From positions 1 through 64,000 of the forward strand of contig JAHDGJ010000021.1 in assembly GCA_020627705.1 (NCBI GenBank): DNA of 64,000 nt. The letters run 5' to 3'. The notes below the pieces were generated by a model. That model saw only the letters and a program-made list of their open reading frames with translations, was not told the origin of the DNA and did not search any database. Positions 9,159-18,448 of the stretch are shown one piece after another. A program made the translations under genes and the position numbers. Source of the stretch: Saprospiraceae bacterium. GTDB taxonomy: Bacteria; Bacteroidota; Bacteroidia; Chitinophagales; Saprospiraceae. How positions within the stretch are numbered: the stretch's first letter is position 1; each line of letters opens with the position of its first letter.

Positions 9159-10448
9159 ATGAAAATCCCAGCTATAGAAACGGCAAATCCTTCAAAAATT
9201 AAAGCTTTTCAAGATCAAGAATTGCAAAAGCTCCTACATTATCTTGCATTAAATTCGCCTTATTATCAACGTACTTTTAAGGAGCATAACATTGATATTT
9301 CAAGCATCAAAACCTTAGAGGACTTGCCAAAGTTGCCGTTGACAACCAAGCAAGATTTGCAAGAAAACAACGATGCCTTTATCTGTGTTGATCGTCGCAA
9401 AATTATCGACTATGTCACTACTTCGGGCACCATGGGAAAACCAGTCACATTTGCCTTGACAGACAAAGATTTAGATCGTTTGGCTTATAATGAAGCGACT
9501 TCTTTTGCTAGTGCGGGTATTGATGATACAGACATTTTACTCCTAACCACAACTATTGATCGTCGCTTTATGGCAGGATTGGCGTACTTCTTAGGTGCTA
9601 GAAAATTAGGTGCTGGAATAGTACGAGTTGGGTCAGGATTGCCTGCTTTACAATGGGATACCATCAAGCGAGTTTCACCAACTGCACTTATTGCTGTTCC
9701 TTCTTTTATCTTTAAATTGATTGAATATGCCAAAAAGAATGGCATTGATTATAAAAACAGCAGCATCAAGAAAGCCATCTGTATTGGCGAGTCTTTAAGA
9801 AACCCAGATTTTTCCTTAAATACATTGGGTCAAAAAATTACAGACTTATGGGATATTGAACTATACTCAACCTATGCATCTACCGAAATGAGTACTGCTT
9901 TCACAGAGTGTAGCCACAGCCGAGGAGGGCATCATCATCCTGAATTAATACTGGTCGAAATATTAGATGAGCATGGTCAGGCGGTTGCTGAAGGAGAAGC
10001 AGGAGAAGTTGTCATTAGTACCTTACAAATGGAGGCAATGCCTTTATTGCGGTTCAAAACAGGCGATATTTGTCAATGGTACCAAGATGCTTGCCCCTGT
10101 GGACGCACAACATTGCGTCTTGGTCCCGTAATTGGACGCAAAGGTCAAATGATCAAATATAAGGGAACTACTTTGTATCCTCCTGCATTGTATAATTTGT
10201 TGAATCAATTTGAAGCAATCAAAGCATTTGTTATTGAGGTCTTTACCAATGATATTGGAACCGACGAAATTGTTATCAAGGTGGCTTCTAAAGATACTTC
10301 TACTCGTTTTCAAAAACGGGTCAAGGATCACTTTAGGGCAAAACTACGCGTAGCGCCTAAAGTTGAATTTACAAGTTTTGAGACAATCAATGCGTTGCGT
10401 TTTCCTGCTATGAGCCGAAAACCTGTTTTGTTTTTTGATCATCGTTAA
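9159..10448 (+). CDS. PaaK-like AMP-forming acyl/aryl ligase
   Basis: The 429-residue protein belongs to the phenylacetate-CoA ligase branch of adenylate-forming enzymes. It has the phosphate-binding loop TTSGTMGKP near residue 87, an adenylate-site region YSTYASTEMS, the hinge region RFKTGD, and the PaaK-type cysteine pair CPCGRTT. It should activate an aromatic or acyl carboxylate as the AMP ester and load it onto CoA or an ACP. With a tyrosine ammonia-lyase gene of the same pathway at the other window end, 4-hydroxycinnamate is a good candidate substrate. That link is inferred. It is probably the last gene of the operon that starts at 2035. Confidence 0.85.
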   Translation: MKIPAIETANPSKIKAFQDQELQKLLHYLALNSPYYQRTFKEHNIDISSIKTLEDLPKLPLTTKQDLQENNDAFICVDRRKIIDYVTTSGTMGKPVTFALTDKDLDRLAYNEATSFASAGIDDTDILLLTTTIDRRFMAGLAYFLGARKLGAGIVRVGSGLPALQWDTIKRVSPTALIAVPSFIFKLIEYAKKNGIDYKNSSIKKAICIGESLRNPDFSLNTLGQKITDLWDIELYSTYASTEMSTAFTECSHSRGGHHHPELILVEILDEHGQAVAEGEAGEVVISTLQMEAMPLLRFKTGDICQWYQDACPCGRTTLRLGPVIGRKGQMIKYKGTTLYPPALYNLLNQFEAIKAFVIEVFTNDIGTDEIVIKVASKDTSTRFQKRVKDHFRAKLRVAPKVEFTSFETINALRFPAMSRKPVLFFDHR

Positions 10449-10525
10449 AATAAAAAGTATTATATTTAACTAAAACCAATTACATATTACATATTTTATT
10501 AAACTTTAATTAAAAATTCATTGTA

Positions 10526-11134
10526 ATGAAAAAATTCATGTTCTTATTTATGGTTGCTGCCCTATTGTTCGCAACAAACTCATTAGAAGCTCAAGTTCGA
10601 GTACAAAAAGGAGATATCAAGGTTCTAAAAGGTCAAAAAACAGTTGGTGTTAAATTTACTTACGATAATATGGCTGTAGGGAAATTTAAGAAAGAAGAAG
10701 ACTACATAAAGAAAAAAGTTAAAGACTATAATGAAAAAGAAGCTGGTAGAGGTGATTCATGGAAAGAAGCGTGGATTAATGATAGAGCAACTAGGTTTGA
10801 ACCAAAATTTTTGGACTTAGTCTCTAAATACACTGAAAAATCAGGTCTACAGTTTTCTACTGACCCTGCTGGCACTAAATATACAATCATTGTAAATACA
10901 GATTTTTCAGAACCTGGATTTAACGTATATGTAGCGAGAAAGAATGCTGAAATTAAAACAACAATTACAATTGTAGAAACAGGGTCAGATAAGGTGGTTG
11001 CAAAACTGTCTGCTTCTGGTCAAGGTAGAACTTTTGGTGGAAATGACTGGGACACAGGAGTTCGTCTTGCTGAAGCATATGCCAAAACAGGAAAAGAGTT
11101 TGGGAAATACCTTTCTAAGAAAGCATTGAAATAA
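10526..11134 (+). CDS. Exported protein of unknown function
   Basis: The 202-residue product begins with a clear Sec signal peptide (MKKFMFLFMVAALLFA, cleaved after LEAQ). I do not recognise the mature domain. It is rich in lysine and ends in a helical segment with GVRLAEAYAKTGKEFGKYL. The centre alternates strands with VETGSDKVVAKLSASG, which recalls small periplasmic proteins that measure charge or bind lipids, but this is only an impression. A perfect palindromic terminator follows. The gene stands between the pigment operon and another exported protein, in the same direction but with its own terminator. Confidence 0.75.
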   Translation: MKKFMFLFMVAALLFATNSLEAQVRVQKGDIKVLKGQKTVGVKFTYDNMAVGKFKKEEDYIKKKVKDYNEKEAGRGDSWKEAWINDRATRFEPKFLDLVSKYTEKSGLQFSTDPAGTKYTIIVNTDFSEPGFNVYVARKNAEIKTTITIVETGSDKVVAKLSASGQGRTFGGNDWDTGVRLAEAYAKTGKEFGKYLSKKALK

Positions 11135-11156
11135 AATAACACACCCTTCCATAATT

Positions 11157-11188
11157 AAAAGACTGTAAAATTAATTTTACAGTCTTTT
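11157..11188. terminator. Perfect 32-bp palindromic terminator
   Basis: AAAAGACTGTAAAATT is followed directly by its exact complement and ends in TTTT, so it can stop transcription in both directions. It closes the preceding exported-protein gene. Confidence 0.8.
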
Positions 11189-11266
11189 GTTTTATCTAGA
11201 CAAAAGCAAACATTTTTTGTATTTTTGCCCCTCATTTTTTAACTAAATTCTATAAACTTTCAAACT

Positions 11267-12922
11267 ATGAAAAACATATGTTTTTTATTGTTCTTGCTTA
11301 TTCCATTTTTAGGAACTAGCCAAGACAAATTTGACTACACAGTTAGTGAACCATATCGCGTCATTGATGGTGCTGCAAAGTATTATTTCTCTATTACCAA
11401 TCATCAAAAAACGCTTAGTGTTAAGCAAGATGGTAAAGACATCTATATGCAAAGCTTTGATGCAAAATCAATGAAAGAACTAAAAAGGAACAAGTTTAGC
11501 GACTTGCCTAAAGGTTTTGTCATTGAACACATGATGTGGTTTAACAATAAAGCTTACTGTTTCTTCTCTCTTTGGGACAAAAAAAATGAAACCGAACAAC
11601 TATTTTACCGAGAAATTGATTTTCACGGTTGTTCTTTCAAGGGGAAAGAAAAAAGAGTTATTGCTGTTAAAGGAAAATTAACTGGCGCTCCTGTTGCTGT
11701 TATTGGTTTTTGGAGTGTAGGAACGGTCGATAAATTTTCTTTTTTACTTTCTCATGATCACTCTAAACTATTAATACAATGCCGTAAAAAACCAGCAAAG
11801 CGAAACGATGCTATCAGTAAAGATATTATTGGAATGTATGTGTTTGATGAAGATATGTCTAAAATTGCTGGCAATCAAATAGAAATGCCTTATACAGAGC
11901 AAATGATGGATAATATTGATTACCATATAGATTCAGAAGGCAACCCTTATATTTTGGCTAAGGTTCGTGCTGATGGAAGTGATAAAAATGAAAAAGGTGT
12001 TGGCAAAAAAAACAAAAGAGCTAATTATCATATTGAGCTATTAAAAGTTGATATTACTAACAAAAAAATAAAAAGTTCTAAAATAGCTATTGAGAATTAC
12101 TTTATCAAAGAGATTTGGTTGTATGAAGGTTCTGAAGAACATATGATTTGTGCGGGTTTTTATAATAAAAAAACAGGAAGTAACTGGTCTAATGGTGAGT
12201 GGATTGGAAATAAAAAGATTAGTGAGGGGAATGCTGATGGTATGTTTTTATTCCATGTCAATAAAGAAGGAGGAATTGATAAAAAGAATTTCTACCCTAT
12301 TCCTCTTGAAATTATCAATCAATACCAAAAACTAGGTACTCAAAAAAGAAACGAGAAAAAAGACAGTAAGGGTAAAGCGGAACTATCTTACCTTGAATTA
12401 AGAGAAGTTAGTGTACAAGACGATGGAAGTATCATCATATTAGGTGAGCAATTTTATAGAGTTTACCACCAATCTAGAAGTGGAGGATATTATACTTACC
12501 ATTATGAAGATATTCTAATGACTAAAATTGATAAAGAAGGTGAATTGGTATGGATGAGAAAGATGCCAAAGAAAACTTCTAGTCGTAGATATAGAGGAGG
12601 TCTTGGTTTTAAGCACGTAGAGTTAGATGGTAACCATTATTTATTTTATATGGATAATGTAAAAAATATGGAATTAAGTCTGGATAAACGTCCTCATATG
12701 CATATTGACGGAGCAGGAGGATTCTTAACAGCTTATCGTGTCAATGATGAGACAGGAAAAGTTAGTAAAGTATCTATTTTTGATACCAAAAAACTAGATA
12801 ATGGGTATTCTGTTAAACATTTCCGAACTGGAAAAATACTACAAATATCTGAGAGTGAATTCATTTTAGAGATGTATAAAGGCAAAAAAGAGGATGTAAT
12901 GATTAAAATCAAAGTTAAATAA
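11267..12922 (+). CDS. Large exported protein of unknown function
   Basis: The 551-residue product has a signal peptide (MKNICFLLFLLIPFLG, cleavage near SQ). The mature part repeats short strand-turn-strand units with aromatic residues, such as ILAKVRADG, MFLFHVNKEGG and ILMTKIDKEGELVWMRKM. This pattern is typical of beta-propellers that report on protein or sugar binding in Bacteroidota, but no named family was recognised. A -7-like box TATTTTTG lies at 11220-11227, without a good -33 partner. A strong hairpin ends the gene and separates it from the convergent membrane protein gene. Confidence 0.75.
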   Translation: MKNICFLLFLLIPFLGTSQDKFDYTVSEPYRVIDGAAKYYFSITNHQKTLSVKQDGKDIYMQSFDAKSMKELKRNKFSDLPKGFVIEHMMWFNNKAYCFFSLWDKKNETEQLFYREIDFHGCSFKGKEKRVIAVKGKLTGAPVAVIGFWSVGTVDKFSFLLSHDHSKLLIQCRKKPAKRNDAISKDIIGMYVFDEDMSKIAGNQIEMPYTEQMMDNIDYHIDSEGNPYILAKVRADGSDKNEKGVGKKNKRANYHIELLKVDITNKKIKSSKIAIENYFIKEIWLYEGSEEHMICAGFYNKKTGSNWSNGEWIGNKKISEGNADGMFLFHVNKEGGIDKKNFYPIPLEIINQYQKLGTQKRNEKKDSKGKAELSYLELREVSVQDDGSIIILGEQFYRVYHQSRSGGYYTYHYEDILMTKIDKEGELVWMRKMPKKTSSRRYRGGLGFKHVELDGNHYLFYMDNVKNMELSLDKRPHMHIDGAGGFLTAYRVNDETGKVSKVSIFDTKKLDNGYSVKHFRTGKILQISESEFILEMYKGKKEDVMIKIKVK

Positions 12923-12944
12923 TCATAAGTGATCGCATTCAGTA

Positions 12945-12980
12945 AAAATAAGCTTAGGTTCTATCCCCTAAGCTTATTTT
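12945..12980. terminator. Bidirectional terminator between convergent genes
   Basis: The 14-bp stem AAAATAAGCTTAGG / CCTAAGCTTATTTT has an eight-base loop and T-runs on both strands. It serves the plus-strand exported protein and the minus-strand membrane protein. Confidence 0.85.
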
Positions 12981-12984
12981 TTTA

Positions 12985-13377
12985 TTATCGATAATCAATA
13001 TCCCAATCCTTATTCCTTCCTCTATGTACAGCTCCTGAAATTACCATAGAAACTCCTGTTATAAAAAATAGTATAGGAATTAAAAACAGTACCCAAGATA
13101 TAGGGTTTAATAAAATAAACATCATCAATCCTACTAATAAGGCAACACTTGCTATTGATATCCCTATAATCATATAGACCAACCCCACTTTTGAGGATTT
13201 CATTCTATTAGGTTTTGCCTTTCGTATTCGTTTTCTTTTTCGTAACTTTTTATACTTTCTTTCAATGGGGAGTTTTCTCTCTATTATAGTTTCAGAGGAA
13301 CAAGAATAGCTAACAGCCGCATCAACTATTCTAGCGTTCCACAGCAAACTAAATAAGATTAAAAATAGAATTCTCAT
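12985..13377 (-). CDS. Small membrane protein with Lys/Arg-rich linker
   Basis: The preferred start at 13377 gives 130 residues with a signal-like N-terminus MRILFLILFSLLW; a longer frame to 13431 adds an unlikely leader. After the signal there is a strongly basic stretch (YKKLRKRKRIRKAK), then two hydrophobic segments (LVYMIIGISIASVALL and a second one ending in VLFLIPILFFITG). The layout of signal, basic linker and paired membrane helices is shared with the gene at 44602-45216. No function is recognised. Confidence 0.65.
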   Translation of the reverse strand: MRILFLILFSLLWNARIVDAAVSYSCSSETIIERKLPIERKYKKLRKRKRIRKAKPNRMKSSKVGLVYMIIGISIASVALLVGLMMFILLNPISWVLFLIPILFFITGVSMVISGAVHRGRNKDWDIDYR

Positions 13378-13557
13378 AGTGATTAGTTTTATGATGTTGT
13401 AAAAAGCACAATAATAACTTTTTTTGAGCACGCCCCCAATAAATAACCTTCAACAATCTCAAATCGTTGTTATCATACAAGAAATCAATGAACAAAACCA
13501 AACACTACAAAAGCTTTTTCGTATCTTGTGTAAGTTAAACAAATGAATAATACATAA

Positions 13558-14811
13558 ATGAGAATAGAAAAAGTCGATGTTTTAGTTATTGGCGCAGGAC
13601 CAGCTGGTAGTGTCGCAGCAGCGATATTGCACCAAAACGGACATCAAGTAAAAGTTGTTGAAAAGCAACAATTTCCTAGATTTGTCATTGGAGAAAGCTT
13701 GCTACCTCGCTGCTTAGATAATCTGCAAAAAGCAGGATTATTAGAAGCGGTACAAGCTCAACAATTTCCTTACAAACGAGGGGCATCCTTTGTTCGTGCT
13801 GCCAATGAGTCTTGCACCTTTGATTTTTCTGAACAGTTTACAGATGGTTGGGAATATGCCTATCAAATGCCTCGCGCTAATTTTGACAAAACACTAGCCG
13901 ATGAAATTGTTCGTCAAGGGGTAGCACTCTCTTACCAAGAAAGTGTCGAGAAAGTCGTTTTTGATGACGAAAAAGCATTCATTAACATCCAAAATAACGT
14001 AGGAGAGCAATATCAAATAGAAGCAAAATTTGTTGTTGATGCAAGTGGTTATGGACGAGTTCTTCCCCGACTACTAGACTTGGGGCGTCCTTCTAATTTT
14101 CCTGCTCGTACGGCATTTTTCGCTCACATCAAGGATAAACCACATACAGAAAACACCGAACTTCTTACTGAAATTATTGACCTAGATACTGCTTGGGCTT
14201 GGATTATCCCCATTCAAGAAGGTGTTACTTCTATTGGTTTTGTAGGAGATGCTGAATTTTTGGAGCAATATGGAGATCATTATGATGAAAATATATTCAC
14301 AAAATTGCTTGATACGCATCCTACTCTAAAAGACAATTATGCTCAAAATGTAGAGTTTGTTTTTTCTCCTAAGGTCATAAAGGGATATTCTGTAGGTGTC
14401 AAGCAAATGTATGGAGATCGTTATGTATTGGTTGGTAATTCCACAGAGTTTTTAGATCCTATTTTTTCTTCTGGAGTAACCTTTGCCACAGAAACGGGAG
14501 CTGTTGCAGGAGAACTACTCCATCGTCAATTAAATGGGATGCCCGTTGATTGGGACAAAGATTATGTCAACTACATTCAACATGGTATTGAAGTTTTTAG
14601 AACTTACATCAAAGAATGGTATACAGGCAACCTTCAAACTATTTTCTTTGCAACAGAAAAAGATCCTAGTTTCAAAAAGCAAATTTGCTCTGTATTGGCT
14701 GGTTATGTTTGGGATAAAACCAACCCTTATGTAAAAAAACACCGCCGGGCAATTCCATTATTAGCCGATGTTATTCGTCGTCAAAAACAAGCTGCCGCCG
14801 CTAGCCAATAA
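13558..14811 (+). CDS. Flavin-dependent halogenase-like oxidoreductase
   Basis: The 417-residue protein starts with the FAD motif VIGAGPAGSVAA (GxGxxG from residue 12) and the tryptophan-halogenase-type segment FPRFVIGESLLP. It contains WAWIIP at 213-218, which fits the WxWxIP motif used to tell flavin halogenases and related monooxygenases from hydroxylases. A later GNSTEFLDPIFSSGV segment contacts FAD. Chlorinated flexirubins are known, and halogenase-like genes occur in their clusters, so ring chlorination of the pigment is plausible. A geranylgeranyl-reductase-like role is the alternative, because the halogenase active-site lysine cannot be placed with confidence here. Confidence 0.8.
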   Translation: MRIEKVDVLVIGAGPAGSVAAAILHQNGHQVKVVEKQQFPRFVIGESLLPRCLDNLQKAGLLEAVQAQQFPYKRGASFVRAANESCTFDFSEQFTDGWEYAYQMPRANFDKTLADEIVRQGVALSYQESVEKVVFDDEKAFINIQNNVGEQYQIEAKFVVDASGYGRVLPRLLDLGRPSNFPARTAFFAHIKDKPHTENTELLTEIIDLDTAWAWIIPIQEGVTSIGFVGDAEFLEQYGDHYDENIFTKLLDTHPTLKDNYAQNVEFVFSPKVIKGYSVGVKQMYGDRYVLVGNSTEFLDPIFSSGVTFATETGAVAGELLHRQLNGMPVDWDKDYVNYIQHGIEVFRTYIKEWYTGNLQTIFFATEKDPSFKKQICSVLAGYVWDKTNPYVKKHRRAIPLLADVIRRQKQAAAASQ

Positions 14812-14847
14812 ATGAGTTTAAATCATTGTAATAAAAAGATGTATCAA

Positions 14848-14886
14848 TCCTTTAGTCAAACGTTGGCTAGAGGATTTTCTTTTTTC
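14848..14886 (+). terminator. Intrinsic terminator after the halogenase-like gene
   Basis: A ten-pair stem (TCCTTTAGTC / GGCTAGAGGA, two G-U pairs) is followed by TTTTCTTTTTT. It ends the halogenase transcript 37 bases after the stop codon. Confidence 0.75.
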
Positions 14887-15035
14887 TGTTGGAGAATTGT
14901 TTCTATGGCAACTTTTTTGATTATGAATTTATTGTCTTATGATAATTACAGCAAATTCGACACTAGTTAATTCAAAATATTGTATTTTAAATATACAACA
15001 CATTCCTATTATTTGTTAACCCCACAATTTAAACT

Positions 15036-15521
15036 ATGAAAACACACATCCTCTTTTATTTTCTATTTTTGGCTACCTATTCTTATGCTCAATCTTTAGA
15101 ACAATTTGTCATTAGTTCAGCAGGAAATTTTAGCAATACCTCTACAGGAACAACATTAAGTTGGACCGTAGGAGAACCTATGATTTCGACAGAAAGCAGC
15201 AACACAGCAATTCTTACACAAGGATTTCAACAACCAATTGATGTAAATCCTTTATCTGTTGATATCAAACTAAACCAGGACATTCGCCTACAAGTTTATC
15301 CTAATCCTACCTCCGAACAAATTACATTTCAAAAAGAAACGGACAAAACTCTAAAAGCAGAACTATTCAATATGCTAGGAAAGTCTATTGGTCATTACTC
15401 AATTACCCAACGTCAGACGAATATCTCCTTGCAACATCTTCCCTCTGCGACTTACTTACTTCGCATTCAAGATTTGGACCAGCAGATTATCAAAACATTT
15501 AAAATTCAAAAAACACGATAG
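15036..15521 (+). CDS. Exported protein with type IX secretion sorting domain
   Basis: The 161-residue product has a signal peptide (MKTHILFYFLFLATYSYA) followed by a short strand-rich segment containing GTTLSWTVGEPMIST, which is common at the start of T9SS cargo proteins. The last 75 residues form a type A sorting domain. It shows the hallmark VYPNPTSEQITF, then a KAELFNMLGK segment and the closing YLLRIQDLDQQIIKTFKI. This domain directs proteins across the outer membrane through the Por/gliding secretion system. The catalytic part is missing, so the protein is short for the class and may be a surface adaptor. It is two bases from the next gene and surely co-transcribed. Confidence 0.85.
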   Translation: MKTHILFYFLFLATYSYAQSLEQFVISSAGNFSNTSTGTTLSWTVGEPMISTESSNTAILTQGFQQPIDVNPLSVDIKLNQDIRLQVYPNPTSEQITFQKETDKTLKAELFNMLGKSIGHYSITQRQTNISLQHLPSATYLLRIQDLDQQIIKTFKIQKTR

Positions 15522-15523
15522 AC

Positions 15524-17242
15524 ATGAAACATATTATACTATTCTTTTTACTACTAAGTTGTACAGTTAGTTTGACAGCACAAGCTCCTCAAGCATTTCA
15601 ATACCAAGCCATTGCCCGAGCCAACAATGGTTCCCCCGTCATCAACCAAAATATTAGTATTCGAGCATCAATCATTTCAGGAAGTACTACAGGTGCTATT
15701 TTGTACGTCGAAACCCACACACCTACTACCAATCAGTTTGGTTTGTTTACCTTAAAAATCGGTCAAGGAGTTGTTGCTAATGGCACTTTTAATACTATTA
15801 ATTGGGGCTCAAATAGTCACTACTTGAAAGTAGAAATGGATGAAACAGGGGGAACGGTCTATCAAGATATGGGAACTGTGCAATTACTTTCTGTTCCTTA
15901 TGCCTTGCACGCTGCTAGCGTCGACAATGCCGATGATGCCGATGCCGATCCTAATAATGAGTTGCAAAGCTTATCCATAACTGGAAACTCATTGAGCATA
16001 AGCAATGGAAATACGATTACCCTACCCAGTGGCGGCAGCGGAAGTGCTCAAACTATTTCTAAAATAGGCAATACGATTACCCTGTCCAGTGGAGGTGGAA
16101 GTATTATTCTAAACGACGATATTGCCAATAATGAATTACAGAGCCTATCTTTAACGGGTTCAACTCTAAGTATTAGTAATGGCAATTCCGTAACACTTCC
16201 TAGTGGTGGCTCTTTGGACAATGCATATGATTTTGGAGGTCCAGGAGCTGGTCGAATGATTACTGCTGATGCAGGTGAAGTTACTATTACTGCCAATATA
16301 GCCAACAGTACTGCACTTCGTGTTGAAAATACCAATACAGGTGTTGGGCTTATTAGTAACACAACCAACGCTGCCAATACTTTCTCTCCCATCCAAGCAA
16401 ACACCAATAGTAGTTCTAATATTGTCGCAGGAATTATTGGCAATACAACGGGCGCAGCTTGGGGAGTTGCAGGACAAGCCGATGCTAACTCCAATGCTGA
16501 GGCAGCCGTCTATGGTAGCAACTTAAGAACCGTTGGTGGACATGGTGTTTTGGGTGTTGGTTTTAATGGTAGTGTTGGACAAACAGGACAATCAACTGGT
16601 TTTGGTGTTTATGGTGAAAACTTTGACAATGTCGCTCCTCTTGGTAATGGAATTGGTGTTGGGGGAAAAGGTTTCTATGGTGTTTTGGGGGAAGATCGAT
16701 ATTTAGGAGCACAAAATGGTGCTTATGGCGTTTATTCAAATGGCAACTTAGGAGCTACAGGAACCAAAACATTCCGTATTGATCACCCACAAGACCCTGA
16801 CAATAAATTCCTTCGCCATTTTAGTATTGAATCGAATGAAGTCTTAAATGTTTATAGAGGGACAGCTACATTTGATGTAGATGGAAATGCTATTGTTCAG
16901 CTGCCTGATTATTTTAGTGCTATCAATAGAAATGTTAGTTATCAATTAACTCCAATTGGTGCTTATATGCCATTGTATATCAAAGAAAAGGCAAGCAGCA
17001 ACAACCAATTTGTTATCAGTGGAGGAACGGCAGGAAAAGAAGTATCGTGGTCTGTTTACGCAGAACGAAATGACTTGTACCTACAACAAAATCCTCAACA
17101 GCGTACTGTGGAAATTGAAAAAAGAGCACACGAAAAAGGTCGTTATTTGATCCCATCTTTATACAATGCAGACCAAGATAAAGCTTTATTTAATGCCAAT
17201 CCTCAGCCTGTCAAGCAACAAACACTCAAAATAATGAAGTAA
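15524..17242 (+). CDS. Exported surface/tail-fibre-like protein with internal repeats
   Basis: The 572-residue product has a signal peptide (MKHIILFFLLLSCTVSLTAQ) and the N-terminal domain APQAFQYQAIARANNG that heads many Bacteroidota surface proteins. Residues 145-230 carry repeats of NELQSLSITGNSLSISNGN and TLPSGG, with a partial copy between them. A glycine-rich section with NTNTGVGLISNTTN and VYGENFDN resembles trimeric fibre stalks. The C-terminus ends in NPQPVKQQTLKIMK and has no clear sorting domain, although the preceding gene has one. It probably forms a surface fibre. Operon with the T9SS-sorted protein gene. Confidence 0.78.
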   Translation: MKHIILFFLLLSCTVSLTAQAPQAFQYQAIARANNGSPVINQNISIRASIISGSTTGAILYVETHTPTTNQFGLFTLKIGQGVVANGTFNTINWGSNSHYLKVEMDETGGTVYQDMGTVQLLSVPYALHAASVDNADDADADPNNELQSLSITGNSLSISNGNTITLPSGGSGSAQTISKIGNTITLSSGGGSIILNDDIANNELQSLSLTGSTLSISNGNSVTLPSGGSLDNAYDFGGPGAGRMITADAGEVTITANIANSTALRVENTNTGVGLISNTTNAANTFSPIQANTNSSSNIVAGIIGNTTGAAWGVAGQADANSNAEAAVYGSNLRTVGGHGVLGVGFNGSVGQTGQSTGFGVYGENFDNVAPLGNGIGVGGKGFYGVLGEDRYLGAQNGAYGVYSNGNLGATGTKTFRIDHPQDPDNKFLRHFSIESNEVLNVYRGTATFDVDGNAIVQLPDYFSAINRNVSYQLTPIGAYMPLYIKEKASSNNQFVISGGTAGKEVSWSVYAERNDLYLQQNPQQRTVEIEKRAHEKGRYLIPSLYNADQDKALFNANPQPVKQQTLKIMK

Positions 17243-17256
17243 AAATATTGGTGAAT

Positions 17257-17284
17257 AGAGCGAATTCTTTAATGAGTTCGCTCT
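17257..17284. terminator. Hairpin between convergent genes
   Basis: AGAGCGAA and TTCGCTCT form an eight-pair stem with a 12-base loop. The T-run that follows is weak, so this is a likely but not certain terminator for the fibre-like gene. Confidence 0.5.
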
Positions 17285-17314
17285 ACATTTGTCAAATATA
17301 ACAGGGGTGTAGGA

Positions 17315-18001
17315 TTAAGATTCGATACCTCTTATTTGAGTTTGCGAACGCTTCCAAAGGCGAGAAACTGTTGTTTTTTGGAACAATTTTCCTTGAGCAG
17401 TACGAAAACCTGCTTGGTTCAGTTTCTGAGCAATCGCTTGCAAGGTCAAACCTTTATCTTTATACAACAGAATTAATTCTGTTGCACGTCGATTATTAGG
17501 ATTTAAACGTGCTTTCTCTCGAATTCGTCGTTGTCCTTTTTGACGTGCTTTTTCTGTAAAAGTAGAATTTCGCCACTCCCCTATCTCCAACTTTTTAGCA
17601 TCAAGAGCTTGTTTGGTTCGAATGGATATTAACTCTCGCTCTCGATCAGCAATTGCCATGAACAATGTCAATGTAAACTTATCAAGATTGGGAATATCAC
17701 AACTAAACAAACGACCTTCTAATAAATTGTAAATAGATAGAGCATCTTCTGTTTTTCGACTCAAACGATCAATCTTAGCTACAGCCAAAGTATAACCTTC
17801 CATTTGACAAAGCCTTAATGCTTCTTGCAAAACCAAACGAGTTTCCACACTCCCGCCACTCTGAATTTCTGTAAATTCTTTTACCACAACCTCTTCTGAC
17901 AAAAAATGATATAAGTATGCTTTTTGGGCTTTTAGCCCCAAACCACTTTCTCCTTGTTTTTTGGTAGAAACTCGATAATAAATAACATACTTTCTTGACA
18001 T
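17315..18001 (-). CDS. Serine recombinase (resolvase/invertase family)
   Basis: The 228-residue protein has the N-terminal catalytic domain of small serine recombinases. The nucleophile is Ser12 in YYRVSTKKQG, with KIDRLSRKTED further in and a dimer-helix region IADRERELISIRTKQAL. A C-terminal helix-turn-helix follows (ELILLYKDKGLTLQAIAQKLN). It is longer than classical Tn3-type resolvases but far shorter than large serine integrases. A 40-bp inverted repeat lies 20 bases in front of its start and looks like its binding site. On a replicon with iterons and ParA, resolution of multimers is the likeliest job. A role in a now incomplete mobile element is the alternative. Confidence 0.88.
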   Translation of the reverse strand: MSRKYVIYYRVSTKKQGESGLGLKAQKAYLYHFLSEEVVVKEFTEIQSGGSVETRLVLQEALRLCQMEGYTLAVAKIDRLSRKTEDALSIYNLLEGRLFSCDIPNLDKFTLTLFMAIADRERELISIRTKQALDAKKLEIGEWRNSTFTEKARQKGQRRIREKARLNPNNRRATELILLYKDKGLTLQAIAQKLNQAGFRTAQGKLFQKTTVSRLWKRSQTQIRGIES

Positions 18002-18020
18002 TTTGAATCTTTTTGTTTCT

Positions 18021-18060
18021 AAGTTACAAAATTATTAGGAGGGTTACTAATTTGTAACTT
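18021..18060. promoter_or_regulatory. Res-like inverted repeat in front of the recombinase gene
   Basis: AAGTTACAAA and TTTGTAACTT are exact complements separated by 20 bases. The 40-bp site overlaps the expected promoter of the recombinase gene, as resolvase sites usually do, so it could serve both recombination and autoregulation. Confidence 0.55.
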
Positions 18061-18134
18061 TTGATTTTTAACATAAAATGACAAAGCAATCACGCCTTGT
18101 TTTATTGTAGATTCGTAGGTGAAAAATTCCTAAA

Positions 18135-18216
18135 AGGTATTATAAACTAATTGCTGCTTTATACAAAGCAGCTAAGTGCTTGATTAGAAATCAAGCAAAA
18201 TTGTTCTTTTATACCT
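18135..18216. other. Structured intergenic element with two adjacent hairpins
   Basis: Two perfect hairpins follow each other: GCTGCTTT-ATAC-AAAGCAGC (18153-18172) and GCTTGATT-AGA-AATCAAGC (18178-18196). AGGTAT (18135-18140) and ATACCT (18211-18216) can close them from outside. It could be an accessory recombination site or a small structured RNA. The remaining stretch up to 18448 shows nothing else. Confidence 0.45.
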
Positions 18217-18448
18217 CATTATAAAGAAATTGAATTTCTATTTTTTATTGAAAAAACTGTTTTTAATTCTATCTTAATGGGAGCATTTGTAGCGATCACC
18301 CCATTATGATATAATATGAATACTACTTAAAGCTGCCTTTCAGGCATTAGTATACATTTATACCCCCTCTTCCACAGATATTAATACATATACTTTTTTA
18401 AAAACATTATAGAAAGGTAAAAAAATCCTCACTAATTATTTATCAATT

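Noticed and set aside
14812-14970. 52-codon frame right after the halogenase-like stop
   Set aside because: A strong intrinsic terminator (14848-14886) lies inside it, and the peptide has no recognisable features.
16048-16494. Long minus-strand frame opposite the fibre-like gene
   Set aside because: It is a shadow of the repeats on the plus strand and has no start context or conserved motif.
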